Shown piece by piece: positions 11,392-20,661 of a stretch of 64,000 nt of DNA. The position numbers and the translations under genes were made by a program. Origin of the DNA: Salinisphaera sp. (GTDB lineage Bacteria; Pseudomonadota; Gammaproteobacteria; Nevskiales; Salinisphaeraceae); NCBI RefSeq assembly GCF_002729955.1, contig NZ_PBYA01000016.1:1-64000 (forward strand), in the 5' to 3' direction. The notes under the pieces were generated by a model. It ran no database searches. It was not told the origin of the DNA and saw only the letters and a list, made by a program, of their open reading frames with translations. Position 1 is the stretch's first letter. Each line of letters starts with the position of its first letter.

Positions 11392-14181
11392 TTAGCCGGT
11401 ATTGCGCATACCGGCCGCGATCGCGTTGATCGAACGCAACACGGGATCCAGCCATACACGATCGCCGCCTTCACGATAACGCGTGAGCGCGGTGATCTGT
11501 ATATGGTTGAGCGGGTCGAGGTATGGCCGGCGCCGGTCCAGCGAGCGTTTGAGCACCGCATCGTCGTCCAGCAGCTCGGCTTCGCCGGTAATCGCGAGTA
11601 TACGCTCGACCGCGCGATCGTATTCGCTACGGATGGCCTCGAATATCCCGGCCTGTTCGGGCACAAGCTCGGCGTAGGTGGCCGCGATGGCCATATCGGC
11701 CTTGGCCAGCGACATCTGCACGCTGTCGATGATGGTGCGGAAATACGGCCAGTCCCGATAGAGCGCCACCAGTTCGTCGTTGTCGATGCCGGCCTCGGCC
11801 AGGGCCGTACCCACGCCGAGCCAGCCCGGCAACGTATGGCGCGACTGCGCCCAGGCGAACACCCAGGAAATGGCCCGAATGGAGGATTTGCCACGTACCG
11901 CCTTGCGATGGCCGGGACGCGAGCCGATATTGAGCGCGCCGATTTCGGCGGTGGGCGTGGCGGCATAGAAATAATCGAAGAAGCCGTCGGTATCTTCGGT
12001 CAGGCGCCGATAGAACGCCTCGCCGGTATCCGACAGCGACGCGGCAATGCGTGAATGATCGGTATCGTCGGTGGCAAAACCACTGGCCTTGAGCGTACCG
12101 GTAATACCGAGGGTGAGCTCGTGGACCGCGGTCTCCGGGTTGCTGTACTTGGCGAAGATCATTTCGCCCTGCTCGGTGAACTTGATACGCGAGCGCACCG
12201 TGCCCGGCGGCTGCGACACGATCGCCTGATGGGTGGGCCCACCGCCGCGGCCGACGGTGCCGCCGCGCCCATGAAACAGCAGGCTGTCGACGTCGTGCTT
12301 GTCGCAGACCGCTACCGCCAGCTGCTGCGCCTTGTAGAGCTGCCAGCGCGAGGCCATGATGCCGCCGTCCTTGCAGGAATCGGAATAGCCCAGCATCACC
12401 TCCTGGCGGCGCGTGCCGTCGCTGGCCTGGGCTTCCAGAAAGGCGCGATAGGCCGGCTGGCCCAGCAGGCCATCCAGCACCGGCTCGATATGTTCAAGAT
12501 CGGCCACGGTTTCGAACAGCGGCGCGATCGCCAGCGGCGGCGTGCCCACGCCGGGTTCATAGACCCCGGTGGCCCGCATGAGCCAGAGCAGCGCAAGCAT
12601 GTCGGAGACGTTGTGCGTCATCGAGATCACATAGCTGCCGAAGGCATCCACGCCCAGTGTCCGGGTGAATTCGCGTACCACCGCGAGGCTTTCGAGCGTA
12701 TGGCCCACATCCGCCGAGACATCGACCCGGGCCACTTCGGGCACCTCGTCGACGGCCAGCTGCGCGGCGAGTAGCTCGGTACGCGCGTCGTCGTCGAGCG
12801 ATTCGTAGTCCGCACAGATATCCAGGGCGGCAAACAGCTCGTGAATGCACTGGGTATGGCGGGTGGATTCCTCACGCAGATCGAGCCGGGCCAGATGAAA
12901 GCCAAAGGTCTGCACCAGCCGTTGCAGATCCTTGATTTCATCGTCGGCGATCGCCTGGTCGCCGTGCCCGGCCAGCGATTCGCGCATGATCCGGATTTCG
13001 TCGACCAGCTCCGCCGCATTGGCGTAAGCCAGCGGGCTGCGCTCGCTGCGTTCGGCGCGCAGGCGCAGCTCGGTCTGTAGCTGGTCGACCATGGCCGAAA
13101 TGCGCTGGCGCATCAGATAAAGCTTGCGCCGATAGGGTTCGGCCGCGAAACGTTCCGCGCGTACGCCGGTATGCGCGGCAATACGTTGCTCGTCCTCGGC
13201 GAGGCTTTGCCAGAACGCATCGCTGGGGCTGCACCAGCGCGCCGAAAACGACAGCCGGCTGGCCAGATGATCGATACGGCGCAGGTATTCGGAAAGCACC
13301 TCGCGGGCCTGCATGCGCAGCGCATAGCGGGTTTCGCGCGCGGTGACATAGGGGTTGCCGTCGCGGTCGCCGCCAATCCAGGAGCCGAAATCCAGCACCG
13401 TGGGCGGCTCCACGCGTTCGCCGTAGGCGTTGAACAGCGCCCGTTCCAGGTTGCGATAGATCACCGGCACACTGGAAAACAGCGAGGCGCGGAAATAATA
13501 GAGCCCGTTGCGGATCTCGTCGGCCACGGTCGGGCGCGAGCCGCGCAGCTCCTCGGTCTTCCAGAGCACCTGGATGTTTTCGCGGATATGCTCTTCGATT
13601 TCGGCATGACGGCGCGCGTCGGGGGTATCGAAGGCCAGCTCGCGAAACCATTCGAACAGCCGGCGCAGGGCATCCAGCACCGCCCGCGGTTTGGCTTCGG
13701 TGGGATGGGCGGTGAACACCGGCATGAACGACAGCCGCTCGAGCCGTGCCAGCGTTTGTTTCAGGCTCACGCCCTCGGCGGCCAGATCGGTGAAGCTGCG
13801 GTTGAACGAGCCGATCCACTGCGGGTTGCCCTCGGCGGCCAGCGCCCGCCGGGTGCGATGCGCATGCAGCTCTTCCAGCAGATTGGCCAGGTTGAAGTAG
13901 ATCGCGAAGGCCCGGGTGACCTCGGTCATGGTTTCGGCCGGCAAACCGGCCACCAATGCCTGCAGTTCGGCGCGTTTTTTCGCGTCGTCCTTCTCGCGCA
14001 GCGAGATATAGCCGCGCCGTAGCGTTTCCACGGTATCGAACACGCCCTCGCGCGCCTGCGATCGCAGCACGTCGCCCAGCAGCGTGCCGGCGGCGCGTAC
14101 CTGGGCCCGCAGCGCTTCGTCGTGGGCGGCCACGTCGGTCGCGCTCATGGCCGGGTGTTTTTCGTTGATCGACGGATTCAT
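11392..14181 (-). CDS. ppc: Phosphoenolpyruvate carboxylase
   Basis: Anaplerotic enzyme that makes oxaloacetate from PEP and bicarbonate. 929 residues. Conserved elements: FTAHPTEAKPR (from 156, catalytic His159), GYSDSCKDGG, FHGRGGTVGRGGGPT (from 636), and the invariant C-terminal end GMRNTG. A second ATG at 14148 would remove 11 residues; neither start has a strong ribosome site. Divergent from the Nudix gene, with an 82-bp gap holding both promoters. Confidence 0.97.
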   Translation of the reverse strand: MNPSINEKHPAMSATDVAAHDEALRAQVRAAGTLLGDVLRSQAREGVFDTVETLRRGYISLREKDDAKKRAELQALVAGLPAETMTEVTRAFAIYFNLANLLEELHAHRTRRALAAEGNPQWIGSFNRSFTDLAAEGVSLKQTLARLERLSFMPVFTAHPTEAKPRAVLDALRRLFEWFRELAFDTPDARRHAEIEEHIRENIQVLWKTEELRGSRPTVADEIRNGLYYFRASLFSSVPVIYRNLERALFNAYGERVEPPTVLDFGSWIGGDRDGNPYVTARETRYALRMQAREVLSEYLRRIDHLASRLSFSARWCSPSDAFWQSLAEDEQRIAAHTGVRAERFAAEPYRRKLYLMRQRISAMVDQLQTELRLRAERSERSPLAYANAAELVDEIRIMRESLAGHGDQAIADDEIKDLQRLVQTFGFHLARLDLREESTRHTQCIHELFAALDICADYESLDDDARTELLAAQLAVDEVPEVARVDVSADVGHTLESLAVVREFTRTLGVDAFGSYVISMTHNVSDMLALLWLMRATGVYEPGVGTPPLAIAPLFETVADLEHIEPVLDGLLGQPAYRAFLEAQASDGTRRQEVMLGYSDSCKDGGIMASRWQLYKAQQLAVAVCDKHDVDSLLFHGRGGTVGRGGGPTHQAIVSQPPGTVRSRIKFTEQGEMIFAKYSNPETAVHELTLGITGTLKASGFATDDTDHSRIAASLSDTGEAFYRRLTEDTDGFFDYFYAATPTAEIGALNIGSRPGHRKAVRGKSSIRAISWVFAWAQSRHTLPGWLGVGTALAEAGIDNDELVALYRDWPYFRTIIDSVQMSLAKADMAIAATYAELVPEQAGIFEAIRSEYDRAVERILAITGEAELLDDDAVLKRSLDRRRPYLDPLNHIQITALTRYREGGDRVWLDPVLRSINAIAAGMRNTG

Positions 14182-14263
14182 GTGCTCAGCCGTTGCATGG
14201 TTCGTGCCGAATCGCAGAATAGCAGCGCACGGATTGGCGGCCGTTGTCTGCTAATCTTCGCGG

Positions 14264-14863
14264 ATGCCCAAACCCATGACGTACTGCCCCAACTGCGGCG
14301 CGCCGACAGAATTCAAGATTCCGCCGGGCGACGACCGCAAGCGCAATATCTGCACAGCCACCGGCGAGATCTTCTACGACAACCCGCGCAACGTGGTGGG
14401 CTGTATCGTCGAGCACGAGGACAAGATCCTCATGTGCCGACGGGCGATCGAGCCGCGGCTGGGCTTCTGGACGCTGCCGGCCGGTTTTCTGGAACTCGGT
14501 GAGACGATCTATGACGGTGCAGCGCGCGAAACCCGCGAGGAAGCCCAAGCCGAAGTCAGCGACGCCGAACTGTTCGCCATGATCGACGTCACCCATATCG
14601 GGCAGGTGCATATCTTCTATCGCGCGAAACTGGCCAGCAGCCATTACGGGCCCGGCCAGGAGAGCCAGATCGTGACCCTTCAGCGCGAAGACGAAATCGA
14701 ATGGTCGCAGCTGGCGTTTCCGACCATCCATCGCGCCCTGTCGCATTATTTCGCGGATCGCGCCCGTGGGCGTTTCGACCTGCATACCGACAGCCTCGGC
14801 GCGGACGACTGGCGCGAGATGAACCTGGACCGCGTGGCCCGAACACAGCACGGCTCGACCTGA
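14264..14863 (+). CDS. Nudix hydrolase with N-terminal zinc-ribbon-like segment
   Basis: 199 residues. A complete Nudix box occupies 74-96 (GFLELGE, then RETREEAQA), so hydrolysis of a nucleoside diphosphate derivative is likely; substrate unknown, and NADH or ADP-ribose types share this layout. The N-terminus resembles a rubredoxin-type zinc ribbon with Cys8, Cys11 and Cys30, but the fourth position is Thr33 (ICTATG). It precedes fdxA on the same strand by 155 nt. Confidence 0.88.
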   Translation: MPKPMTYCPNCGAPTEFKIPPGDDRKRNICTATGEIFYDNPRNVVGCIVEHEDKILMCRRAIEPRLGFWTLPAGFLELGETIYDGAARETREEAQAEVSDAELFAMIDVTHIGQVHIFYRAKLASSHYGPGQESQIVTLQREDEIEWSQLAFPTIHRALSHYFADRARGRFDLHTDSLGADDWREMNLDRVARTQHGST

Positions 14864-14875
14864 GCCGCCGCGCGG

Positions 14876-14889
14876 CTGACCCAGATCAA
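14876..14889 (+). promoter_or_regulatory. Possible Fnr/Anr-type box upstream of fdxA
   Basis: CTGAC-CCAG-ATCAA matches the TTGAC-N4-ATCAA pattern of Anr/Fnr sites in nine of ten fixed positions. It lies about 130 bp before the fdxA start, rather far for classical activation. One hit to a short motif, so it may be chance. Confidence 0.25.
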
Positions 14890-14961
14890 GGCGCGGCGGC
14901 GCGATCGGCTGCAATATCCTGACGCGATCTGCCGCGTTGGTCAGCGGGCGCTCGCACAACA

Positions 14962-14983
14962 CGGACAGCTGATAAACTGTCCG
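14962..14983 (+). promoter_or_regulatory. Dyad over the likely fdxA promoter
   Basis: CGGACAG (14962-14968) and CTGTCCG (14977-14983) form perfect 7-bp arms around CTGATAAA, which could contain the -10 region of fdxA. The position suits a repressor operator; the regulator is unknown. Confidence 0.4.
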
Positions 14984-15018
14984 GTATCTGAGGTTTTTGT
15001 TACGAGGCTCGATCCACG

Positions 15019-15342
15019 ATGACGTTCGTTGTCACCGAGAACTGCATCAAGTGCAAGTACACCGACTGCGTGGAAGTCTGCCCGGTCGACTGTTTCCACG
15101 AAGGCCCGAACTTCCTGGCCATCGACCCGGAAGAGTGCATCGACTGCACGCTTTGCGAGCCCGAGTGCCCCGTCGAGGCGATTCTGTCGGAAGACGATCT
15201 GCCGGCCGATCAGGCGCACTTCCTTGAGCTCAACGCCGAGCTGGCTGCCAAGTGGCCGGTGATCACCGAGATCAAGGACGCCCCGGCCGACGCCGACGAA
15301 TGGGCCGACAAGCCGGACAAGCTCAAGCTGCTCGAGCGCTAG
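15019..15342 (+). CDS. fdxA: 7Fe ferredoxin FdxA
   Basis: 107-residue low-potential electron carrier with one 3Fe-4S and one 4Fe-4S cluster. The cysteine spacing (9, 12, 17, 21, 25, 40, 43, 46, 50) matches Azotobacter ferredoxin I shifted by one. By that alignment 9, 17 and 50 bind the 3Fe cluster and 21, 40, 43 and 46 the 4Fe cluster. The acidic C-terminal extension is normal for the family. Its stop codon directly abuts the convergent CYTH gene. Confidence 0.97.
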   Translation: MTFVVTENCIKCKYTDCVEVCPVDCFHEGPNFLAIDPEECIDCTLCEPECPVEAILSEDDLPADQAHFLELNAELAAKWPVITEIKDAPADADEWADKPDKLKLLER

Positions 15343-15861
15343 TCAGGCGCCATTGGCCTCGATGAGGTCGATATAGGCGCCGTCGATCAGCGCGTTCGGC
15401 TCGATGTCCAGCTGCTGCATGAGCCGGCGGGCTTCGGCCTCGCCGGTTTCGCTCGCCTCGTCGGTGCCTAGCACCACCTCCAGCTCCATGTAGTCGCCCA
15501 GCCCGGCGACATGGTCGAGATGAATACGCGTGCGCCCAACGAGATACAGCATGCGCGTCTTGATGACTTCGCCGCGCAGCCCGTTGGCCCGTTCCAGTAC
15601 GCGCCGCAGGCTCTGCGGATCGGCCACCGGGCTGCGCTCGTATTCACTGGCTTTCGGCCCCGCCGTATCCACGCGGCGATAGAAGATCAGCTCCCCCTCG
15701 CCGTTGTCGAAGCAGCGCAATTTGAGCCGCGCCTGTGCGCAGTTGAAGAATATATCGTGCTGCTCGATAAGCCACGGCCCCTCGTCGGCGAGCTCTGCCA
15801 CGCGCGCTTCGAGCGCTTCGGCATCGGCGACCCGCGCCTTGATCTCGATGTTGCATGCCAT
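15343..15861 (-). CDS. CYTH-domain protein (class IV adenylate cyclase-like)
   Basis: 172 residues of the CYTH fold, an acidic tunnel that binds triphosphates. The N-terminal signature reads NIEIKAR, where the canonical ExExK has Asn in place of the first Glu. Further strands carry the typical charged pairs (LKLRCF, ELIFYRR, YMELEVVL). Members are CyaB-type adenylate cyclases or inorganic/thiamine triphosphatases; sequence alone cannot decide. It is 4 nt downstream of the XerD-type gene and probably cotranscribed. Confidence 0.82.
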   Translation of the reverse strand: MACNIEIKARVADAEALEARVAELADEGPWLIEQHDIFFNCAQARLKLRCFDNGEGELIFYRRVDTAGPKASEYERSPVADPQSLRRVLERANGLRGEVIKTRMLYLVGRTRIHLDHVAGLGDYMELEVVLGTDEASETGEAEARRLMQQLDIEPNALIDGAYIDLIEANGA

Positions 15862-15865
15862 TGGT

Positions 15866-16777
15866 TCAGCCTCGTGGGTGGTGTTCGGCGTGCAGCGCCT
15901 GCAATCGAGCGCGTGCGACGTGGGTATAGATCTGGGTAGTGGACAGATCGGCGTGGCCGAGCAGCATCTGTACGGCCCTCAGATCCGCCCCGTGGTTGAG
16001 CAGATGGGTGGCAAAGGCATGGCGTAGCGCATGTGGGGATATGTCGCGGCGTACCCCGGCCTGCTCGGCATAGCCGCGAATCCGGTGCCAGACGTTCTGG
16101 CGCGTCATGCCACCGCCGCGGCCGGTCACGAACAGGGCATCGCTCTGTTTCGCGCCCAGCAGAATGCCGCGGGCTTCGCGCATGTACTGTTCCAGCCATT
16201 CGACCGCGGCCAGGCCCAGCGGCACCAGCCGCTCGCGCCCGCCCTTGCCGGTCACGCGGATCACGCCCTGGCGTGTATTGACCTGGGCCCGGGTTGCGCC
16301 CACCAGCTCCGAAACGCGCAGGCCGGCGGCATACATGAGTTCGAGCATGGCGCGATCGCGCAGGCCGATATCGCTGTCGGTATCCGGCGCCCGGAGCAAG
16401 GCTTCCACATCAGCCTCGGTGAGCGTCTTGGGCAGGCGCCGCCCTTGGGTGGGCATGTCGATAAGCGCCGTGGGGTCTTCATCGATCGCGTTCGCGCGCA
16501 GCTGGTAGCGATAGAACTGGCGCAGGCTCGACAGCAGCCGGGCCGCACTGCGCGGGCTCGAGCCCGGGGTGTTGCGCGCGGCCAGATAGGCCTGCAGGTC
16601 GGCGCGCTGGGCCTTCACCAGCGACGTGCGTTGATCGAGCCACTTGGCGAAATGGGCCAGGTCGTTGCGGTAGGCGCCCAGGGTGGCATCGGAGAGCCCG
16701 CGTTCGGCCCAGAGCCCGTCGATAAACGATTCGATTACCTGCGTGGTGTTGTCGTCGAGCGCGTCGATAGCAGCCAT
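15866..16777 (-). CDS. xerD: Tyrosine recombinase, XerD-like
   Basis: 303 residues: a SAM-like core-binding domain (about 10-95) and a catalytic domain (115-300). All active-site residues are present: Arg154 (GLRVSEL), Lys178 (GKGGRER), His249 and Arg252 (HALRH), His275 (LLGHADLSTTQ) and nucleophile Tyr284. It looks like the housekeeping dif recombinase rather than a phage integrase, and no mobile cargo is near. The open frame reaches 16945, but only the ATG at 16777 fits family length. Its 45-bp upstream gap is shared with divergent zapE. Confidence 0.9.
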   Translation of the reverse strand: MAAIDALDDNTTQVIESFIDGLWAERGLSDATLGAYRNDLAHFAKWLDQRTSLVKAQRADLQAYLAARNTPGSSPRSAARLLSSLRQFYRYQLRANAIDEDPTALIDMPTQGRRLPKTLTEADVEALLRAPDTDSDIGLRDRAMLELMYAAGLRVSELVGATRAQVNTRQGVIRVTGKGGRERLVPLGLAAVEWLEQYMREARGILLGAKQSDALFVTGRGGGMTRQNVWHRIRGYAEQAGVRRDISPHALRHAFATHLLNHGADLRAVQMLLGHADLSTTQIYTHVARARLQALHAEHHPRG

Positions 16778-16788
16778 GGCGAGAAGCG

Positions 16789-16794
16789 TATAAT
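16789..16794 (+). promoter_or_regulatory. Candidate -10 box for zapE in the xerD-zapE gap
   Basis: A perfect TATAAT lies 28 bp before the zapE ATG, in the AT-rich 45-bp gap shared with the divergent xerD-type gene. The -35 region would fall inside the 5' end of that gene. No good -35 match was picked out. Confidence 0.45.
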
Positions 16795-16822
16795 AAACCG
16801 GTTTTAAAGCACGAGACGTTGC

Positions 16823-17926
16823 ATGGCTGATAATGGTTTCACCGCGGATCGCGCCGCCGGGCCGCGCGCGCGCTACGACGCCGATCTCGAGCGCGAGGAT
16901 TTCGTACGCGACCCCGAACAGGAAAAGGCGGTCGACGCGCTGCAATCAATCCACGAGGCGCTGCTCGACAACCCCACCAGCAAACGCCTGTTCGGCAAGG
17001 ATAAACGCGAGCCGGTCAAGGGGCTCTACCTGTGGGGCGGCGTGGGCCGCGGCAAGACCTACCTCATGGACTGCTTCTTCGAGAACCTGCCCTTCGAGGA
17101 AAAATCGCGGCTGCATTTTCATCGCTTCATGCAGAAGGTGCACGAGGCACGCAAGAAATACGCGAACAAGTCCGACCCGCTCAAGCTCATCGCCAAGGAA
17201 TGGGCGAGCGATCGCGTGCTGTGCTTCGACGAGTTCTTCGTCTCCGACGTGGCCGATGCGATGATTCTCGCCCGCCTGACCGAAGAGCTGTTCGAGCGCG
17301 GCGTGACGCTGGTGACCACTTCCAACGTGGACCCGGACGATCTCTACAAGGACGGCCTGCAGCGCGAACGCTTCAAGCCGGCGATCGAGCGCATCAAGCA
17401 GTACTGCACCGTCATGCATCTCGAGGATGGCACCGACTACCGGCTGGATCGTATCGACGAAGCCGCCACCTACCAGACGCCCACCGGCGACGAAGCCGAC
17501 GCGGTGCTGGCCAGCCATTTCGAACGCCTGGCCACCGGCCGCGATGTCGAAGGCGGCAACGTGAAGATTCTGGGGCGCAAGATTCCGGTGATGCGTCGCG
17601 CCGACAGCGCGGTCTGGTTCGATTTCGAGGATCTGTGCCGGGGCAACCGCTCGGCCAACGACTATATCGAGATGGCGCGCGAATACTCGACCATCATGGT
17701 GTCGAACGTGCCCGTGTTCGACGACAACGAAAACAACGCCGCCCGGCGCTTCATCAACGCCGTGGACGAATTCTACGATCGCCGCGTGAACCTGTTCTGC
17801 ACCGCCGAAGCCGAGCCGGACGACCTCTACCAGGGCACGCGCCTGGAGTTCGAGTTCGAACGTACCGCGAGCCGCCTGCACGAAATGAGTTCGAGCGAGT
17901 ATCTCGGCGAGCCGCACCGCACCTGA
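16823..17926 (+). CDS. zapE: Cell division ATPase ZapE (AFG1 family)
   Basis: P-loop ATPase that acts on the FtsZ ring under stress in E. coli. 367 residues, with Walker A GGVGRGKT (72-79) and Walker B LCFDEF (133-138). The conserved TSNVDPDDLYKDGLQRERF region follows. Monocistronic; converges with a MaoC gene 25 nt away. Confidence 0.93.
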   Translation: MADNGFTADRAAGPRARYDADLEREDFVRDPEQEKAVDALQSIHEALLDNPTSKRLFGKDKREPVKGLYLWGGVGRGKTYLMDCFFENLPFEEKSRLHFHRFMQKVHEARKKYANKSDPLKLIAKEWASDRVLCFDEFFVSDVADAMILARLTEELFERGVTLVTTSNVDPDDLYKDGLQRERFKPAIERIKQYCTVMHLEDGTDYRLDRIDEAATYQTPTGDEADAVLASHFERLATGRDVEGGNVKILGRKIPVMRRADSAVWFDFEDLCRGNRSANDYIEMAREYSTIMVSNVPVFDDNENNAARRFINAVDEFYDRRVNLFCTAEAEPDDLYQGTRLEFEFERTASRLHEMSSSEYLGEPHRT

Positions 17927-17951
17927 GGCGCGGCGCGGCCCGGAGGCTGTT

Positions 17952-18398
17952 TCAGCCGGGTTCGCGGCGGGCGATCATCGACGTCGACAGGAAACTCATC
18001 ACCACCGCGTCGTCCTGATTGCGGGTTTCGACTTCGAACTGCACCAGCCCCATCTCGGGACGCGATTCGGACAGGCGCTTGCCCGCGACCGTGACCTGCG
18101 CGCTGAGCTGATCATCCGGATAGACCGGCTTGCGCCAGCGCAGGTTCTCGAAACCGGGCGAGCCCAGGCTGGCCAGGGGCTCGTCGCGGCCGGTCATCAT
18201 CAGGCGCATGGTCAACGACGCCGTATGCCAGCCCGAGGCGGCCAGGCGCCCGAAATAGGTATGGGCAGCGCCCTCGTCGCTTAGATGGAAAGGCTGCGGA
18301 TCGTAGCGACGGGCAAAGGCGATCATTTCCTCGGCGCTGGCGCTGGTTGGGCCCAGTACGACGCTGTCGCCCACGCTCAGATCTTCGTAATGAATCAT
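17952..18398 (-). CDS. MaoC-type enoyl-CoA hydratase (first of a pair)
   Basis: 148 residues, a single hot-dog domain. The hydratase-2 motif is present as YDPQPFHL, with the catalytic Asp and His five positions apart, followed by a GRLAASGWHTASLTMRL segment. It probably hydrates trans-2-enoyl-CoA to (R)-3-hydroxyacyl-CoA. It overlaps the next MaoC gene by 4 nt; adjacent single-domain MaoC proteins often pair as heterodimers. Confidence 0.85.
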   Translation of the reverse strand: MIHYEDLSVGDSVVLGPTSASAEEMIAFARRYDPQPFHLSDEGAAHTYFGRLAASGWHTASLTMRLMMTGRDEPLASLGSPGFENLRWRKPVYPDDQLSAQVTVAGKRLSESRPEMGLVQFEVETRNQDDAVVMSFLSTSMIARREPG

Positions 18399-18853
18399 GC
18401 CGGGGCCCCGGTTGCGTCGCGGCGCGCGAACAGCCCGTTCGAGGCGATATCGCAGACCACCTCGTCATGCTGGTTAAGCACCTCGAAGCGGTTTTTCACC
18501 AGGCCCATTTCCGGGCGGCTTTCCAGTACGCGCGTGGACAGGGTTTGCTGTCGCACCGACAGGGTATCGCCGGCATAGACGGGCTTGAGCCAGCGCACCT
18601 GATCCACGCCGGGCGAGCCCATCGACGCGGCGTCCAGCAACACATGGTCGACCAGCAGCCGCATGAAGATCGAACAGGTCAAAAGCCCCGGCGCGGTCAG
18701 CGCGCCGTAGGGGCTGTCCTTGGCAGCCTGCGGATCGGTATGAAACGGCAGCGGATCGTAGGCCTTGGCGAACTCGATGATCTCGGCTTCGGTCACCGCA
18801 TAGGCGCCGTAGCGTTCGGTCTCGCCGACCTCGAAGTCCTCCCAGTAACGCAT
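18395..18853 (-). CDS. MaoC-type enoyl-CoA hydratase (second of a pair)
   Basis: 152 residues. The start is set at the ATG at 18853, which has a good site (AAGAGGTTGCGT before it); an upstream in-frame TTG does not. The motif YDPLPFH again keeps both catalytic residues, so neither partner of the pair looks dead. First gene of the two-gene unit; the cysteine hydrolase gene lies 60 nt upstream on the same strand. Confidence 0.85.
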   Translation of the reverse strand: MRYWEDFEVGETERYGAYAVTEAEIIEFAKAYDPLPFHTDPQAAKDSPYGALTAPGLLTCSIFMRLLVDHVLLDAASMGSPGVDQVRWLKPVYAGDTLSVRQQTLSTRVLESRPEMGLVKNRFEVLNQHDEVVCDIASNGLFARRDATGAPA

Positions 18854-18913
18854 ACGCAACCTCTTGATGGATTATTGCGCAGCACTATACCGCGACGTAT
18901 TTACCGCGCGCGG

Positions 18914-19606
18914 CTAGCGCACGGCTTTCACCAGCGCGCTGCTCGATATATGCGCGCCGAACACGCCGCCTTCGCGCTCGATACCCGCGAGTGTGGCTTC
19001 GTGCAACGCGGGCGTGGCCGCACGGCAGGCGTCCGAGATCAGCAGCACATCATAGCCGCGATCGTTGGCCTCGCGCATGGTCGAAGAGACGCAGACATCG
19101 GTGGTCACGCCGAGCAACCAGAGGTTGCGGATACCGTTGGCGCGCAGGATCTGGTCGAGGTCGGTGGCATGAAAGGCGCCGTTGCCGCATTTATCGACCA
19201 CGATCTCGTCGGCGACCGGCGCCATTTCGGCAACCGAGTCCCAGCCCGGCTCGCCGCGTACCAGCAGCCGCCCCAACGGGCCCGCGCTGCCAATCGGCGC
19301 GCCCATGGCCTGGGCGCGGGCACGCTTGGTTTTGTTGAGATCGGCCAGGTCGGGGCGATGCCCTTCCCGGGTATGGATCACGCGCATGCCCAGCTCACGG
19401 GCCAGCATCAATACCTGCGCGGCGGGCGCGACCGCATCGCGCAGCTCGCCCGCGTTCTCGCCCAGCGCGGCGAAATAGCCGTCCGGGTCGAGAAAATCAC
19501 GCTGCATGTCGATCACCAGCAGCGCGGTGTCCGCGGCGCGCCAGTCGCCGCCCACCGGCCAAGCATAGGGGCAGGCGCCGGCCAGCCTCGGCAACGGCCG
19601 ACTCAC
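18914..19606 (-). CDS. Isochorismatase-fold cysteine hydrolase
   Basis: 230 residues from a GTG that overlaps the upstream stop codon (GTGA), implying translational coupling to the binding-protein gene. The catalytic triad is visible: Asp33 (VIDMQRDF), Lys139 (VVDKCGNGAF) and Cys172 (GVTTDVCVSSTMREA). Family members hydrolyse isochorismate, ureidoacrylate, biuret or nicotinamide. Coupling to a urea-type binding protein favours a ureido or amide compound; that is inference. Confidence 0.85.
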   Translation of the reverse strand: MSRPLPRLAGACPYAWPVGGDWRAADTALLVIDMQRDFLDPDGYFAALGENAGELRDAVAPAAQVLMLARELGMRVIHTREGHRPDLADLNKTKRARAQAMGAPIGSAGPLGRLLVRGEPGWDSVAEMAPVADEIVVDKCGNGAFHATDLDQILRANGIRNLWLLGVTTDVCVSSTMREANDRGYDVLLISDACRAATPALHEATLAGIEREGGVFGAHISSSALVKAVR

Positions 19607-20661
19607 GGCGCGCTCTGTTTGGCCGCCTCGGCGAGCCATTCATTGGGAAAACGCAGGCGCACGTTGTCGGCATTGCCGATGATATCGCCGTGCCCGTTTT
19701 CGATGCCGATGAAGTTGGCGCTCGGCAGCCCGTCGCCGAGCAGACCGTGCTTGAACGCGAACTCGGCGATACGCTGCTGCGTGGCGTCGAAATCCTCGCT
19801 CTGGATCAGCTCGATAGCCTCGTCCGGGCTGAAGAAGTCGATGGTGGCGAGCTGGCTCTGTACGCTTTCGATATCGGTACTCAGCGTATCCGCGGCGACC
19901 GCCAGCAAGCGCTCGTGTTCGGGGTGCGCCGGATCCAGCGCGGCCGTGGCTTCGAACCAGGCACCGGCGAGCGCGCGCGCAAAATCGGGGTGTTCGGACA
20001 GCTTGTCGGTCGGCGCGATCACCACGTCGACGATCTCGCCGTAGATATCCGACGAGTCGTATACCAGATGGGTATCGTCGTACTGATCGAGAATGGTGGT
20101 GAGCTGGGGTTTCCATGTCACCACGGCCTGGGCCGAGGCATCTTCCATGACCGCACCGATATCGGCGTCCGAGGTGTTGATGACGGTCACGTCCGGCTCG
20201 GCGAGGCCGACCGAGTCCAGCGCGCGTGCCAGCAGGTAGTGCGAACCGGACAAGGCCACGAGATTGATCTGCTGGCCTTTAAGATCGGTCAGCTGCGGGT
20301 CGTCGCCGCGCATGATCAGCCCGTCGCTGCCGGCCGAGGTGCTCAACGGCGCGATCACCGTCGTATCCATACCAGAGGCCGCCGGGATGGTGAGCGCATC
20401 CAGCGACATGCAGATCACGGCATCGAACTGGCCCAGCGAAAACTGGGTGACCGCTTCGATGTAGTCGTTGATCTGGACGGTTTCGATATGGATGTCGTAG
20501 CGATCCGCCCAGCGATCGAGCAGACCGGTCTGCTCGGCATAAACCAGCGGCACGGAACCGGCATAGATCGTCCATGCCACGCGGTAGGTGGGCTCGGCGC
20601 GAGCCGCGCTCGGCTGACAGAAGATGGCGAGAAGCACGCCCAGCACGATGAAACGGCGCAT
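19603..20661 (-). CDS. Urea-carboxylase-region type ABC substrate-binding protein
   Basis: 352 residues with a signal peptide (1-22, ending SAARA). It belongs to the NMT1-like periplasmic binding proteins usually found in urea/amide utilisation clusters. Recognisable segments are WTIYAG, QINDYIEAVTQFSLGQFD, SLDALTIPAASGMD and SHYLLARALDSVGL. No permease or ATPase gene follows, so it is an orphan here. It lies 55 nt downstream of a LysR gene on the same strand, with the coupled hydrolase gene after it. Confidence 0.85.
   Translation of the reverse strand: MRRFIVLGVLLAIFCQPSAARAEPTYRVAWTIYAGSVPLVYAEQTGLLDRWADRYDIHIETVQINDYIEAVTQFSLGQFDAVICMSLDALTIPAASGMDTTVIAPLSTSAGSDGLIMRGDDPQLTDLKGQQINLVALSGSHYLLARALDSVGLAEPDVTVINTSDADIGAVMEDASAQAVVTWKPQLTTILDQYDDTHLVYDSSDIYGEIVDVVIAPTDKLSEHPDFARALAGAWFEATAALDPAHPEHERLLAVAADTLSTDIESVQSQLATIDFFSPDEAIELIQSEDFDATQQRIAEFAFKHGLLGDGLPSANFIGIENGHGDIIGNADNVRLRFPNEWLAEAAKQSAP

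Noticed and set aside
15866-16777. Integrase of a genomic island
   Set aside because: The recombinase has XerD length and motifs, sits among housekeeping genes and has no cargo or attachment repeats nearby.
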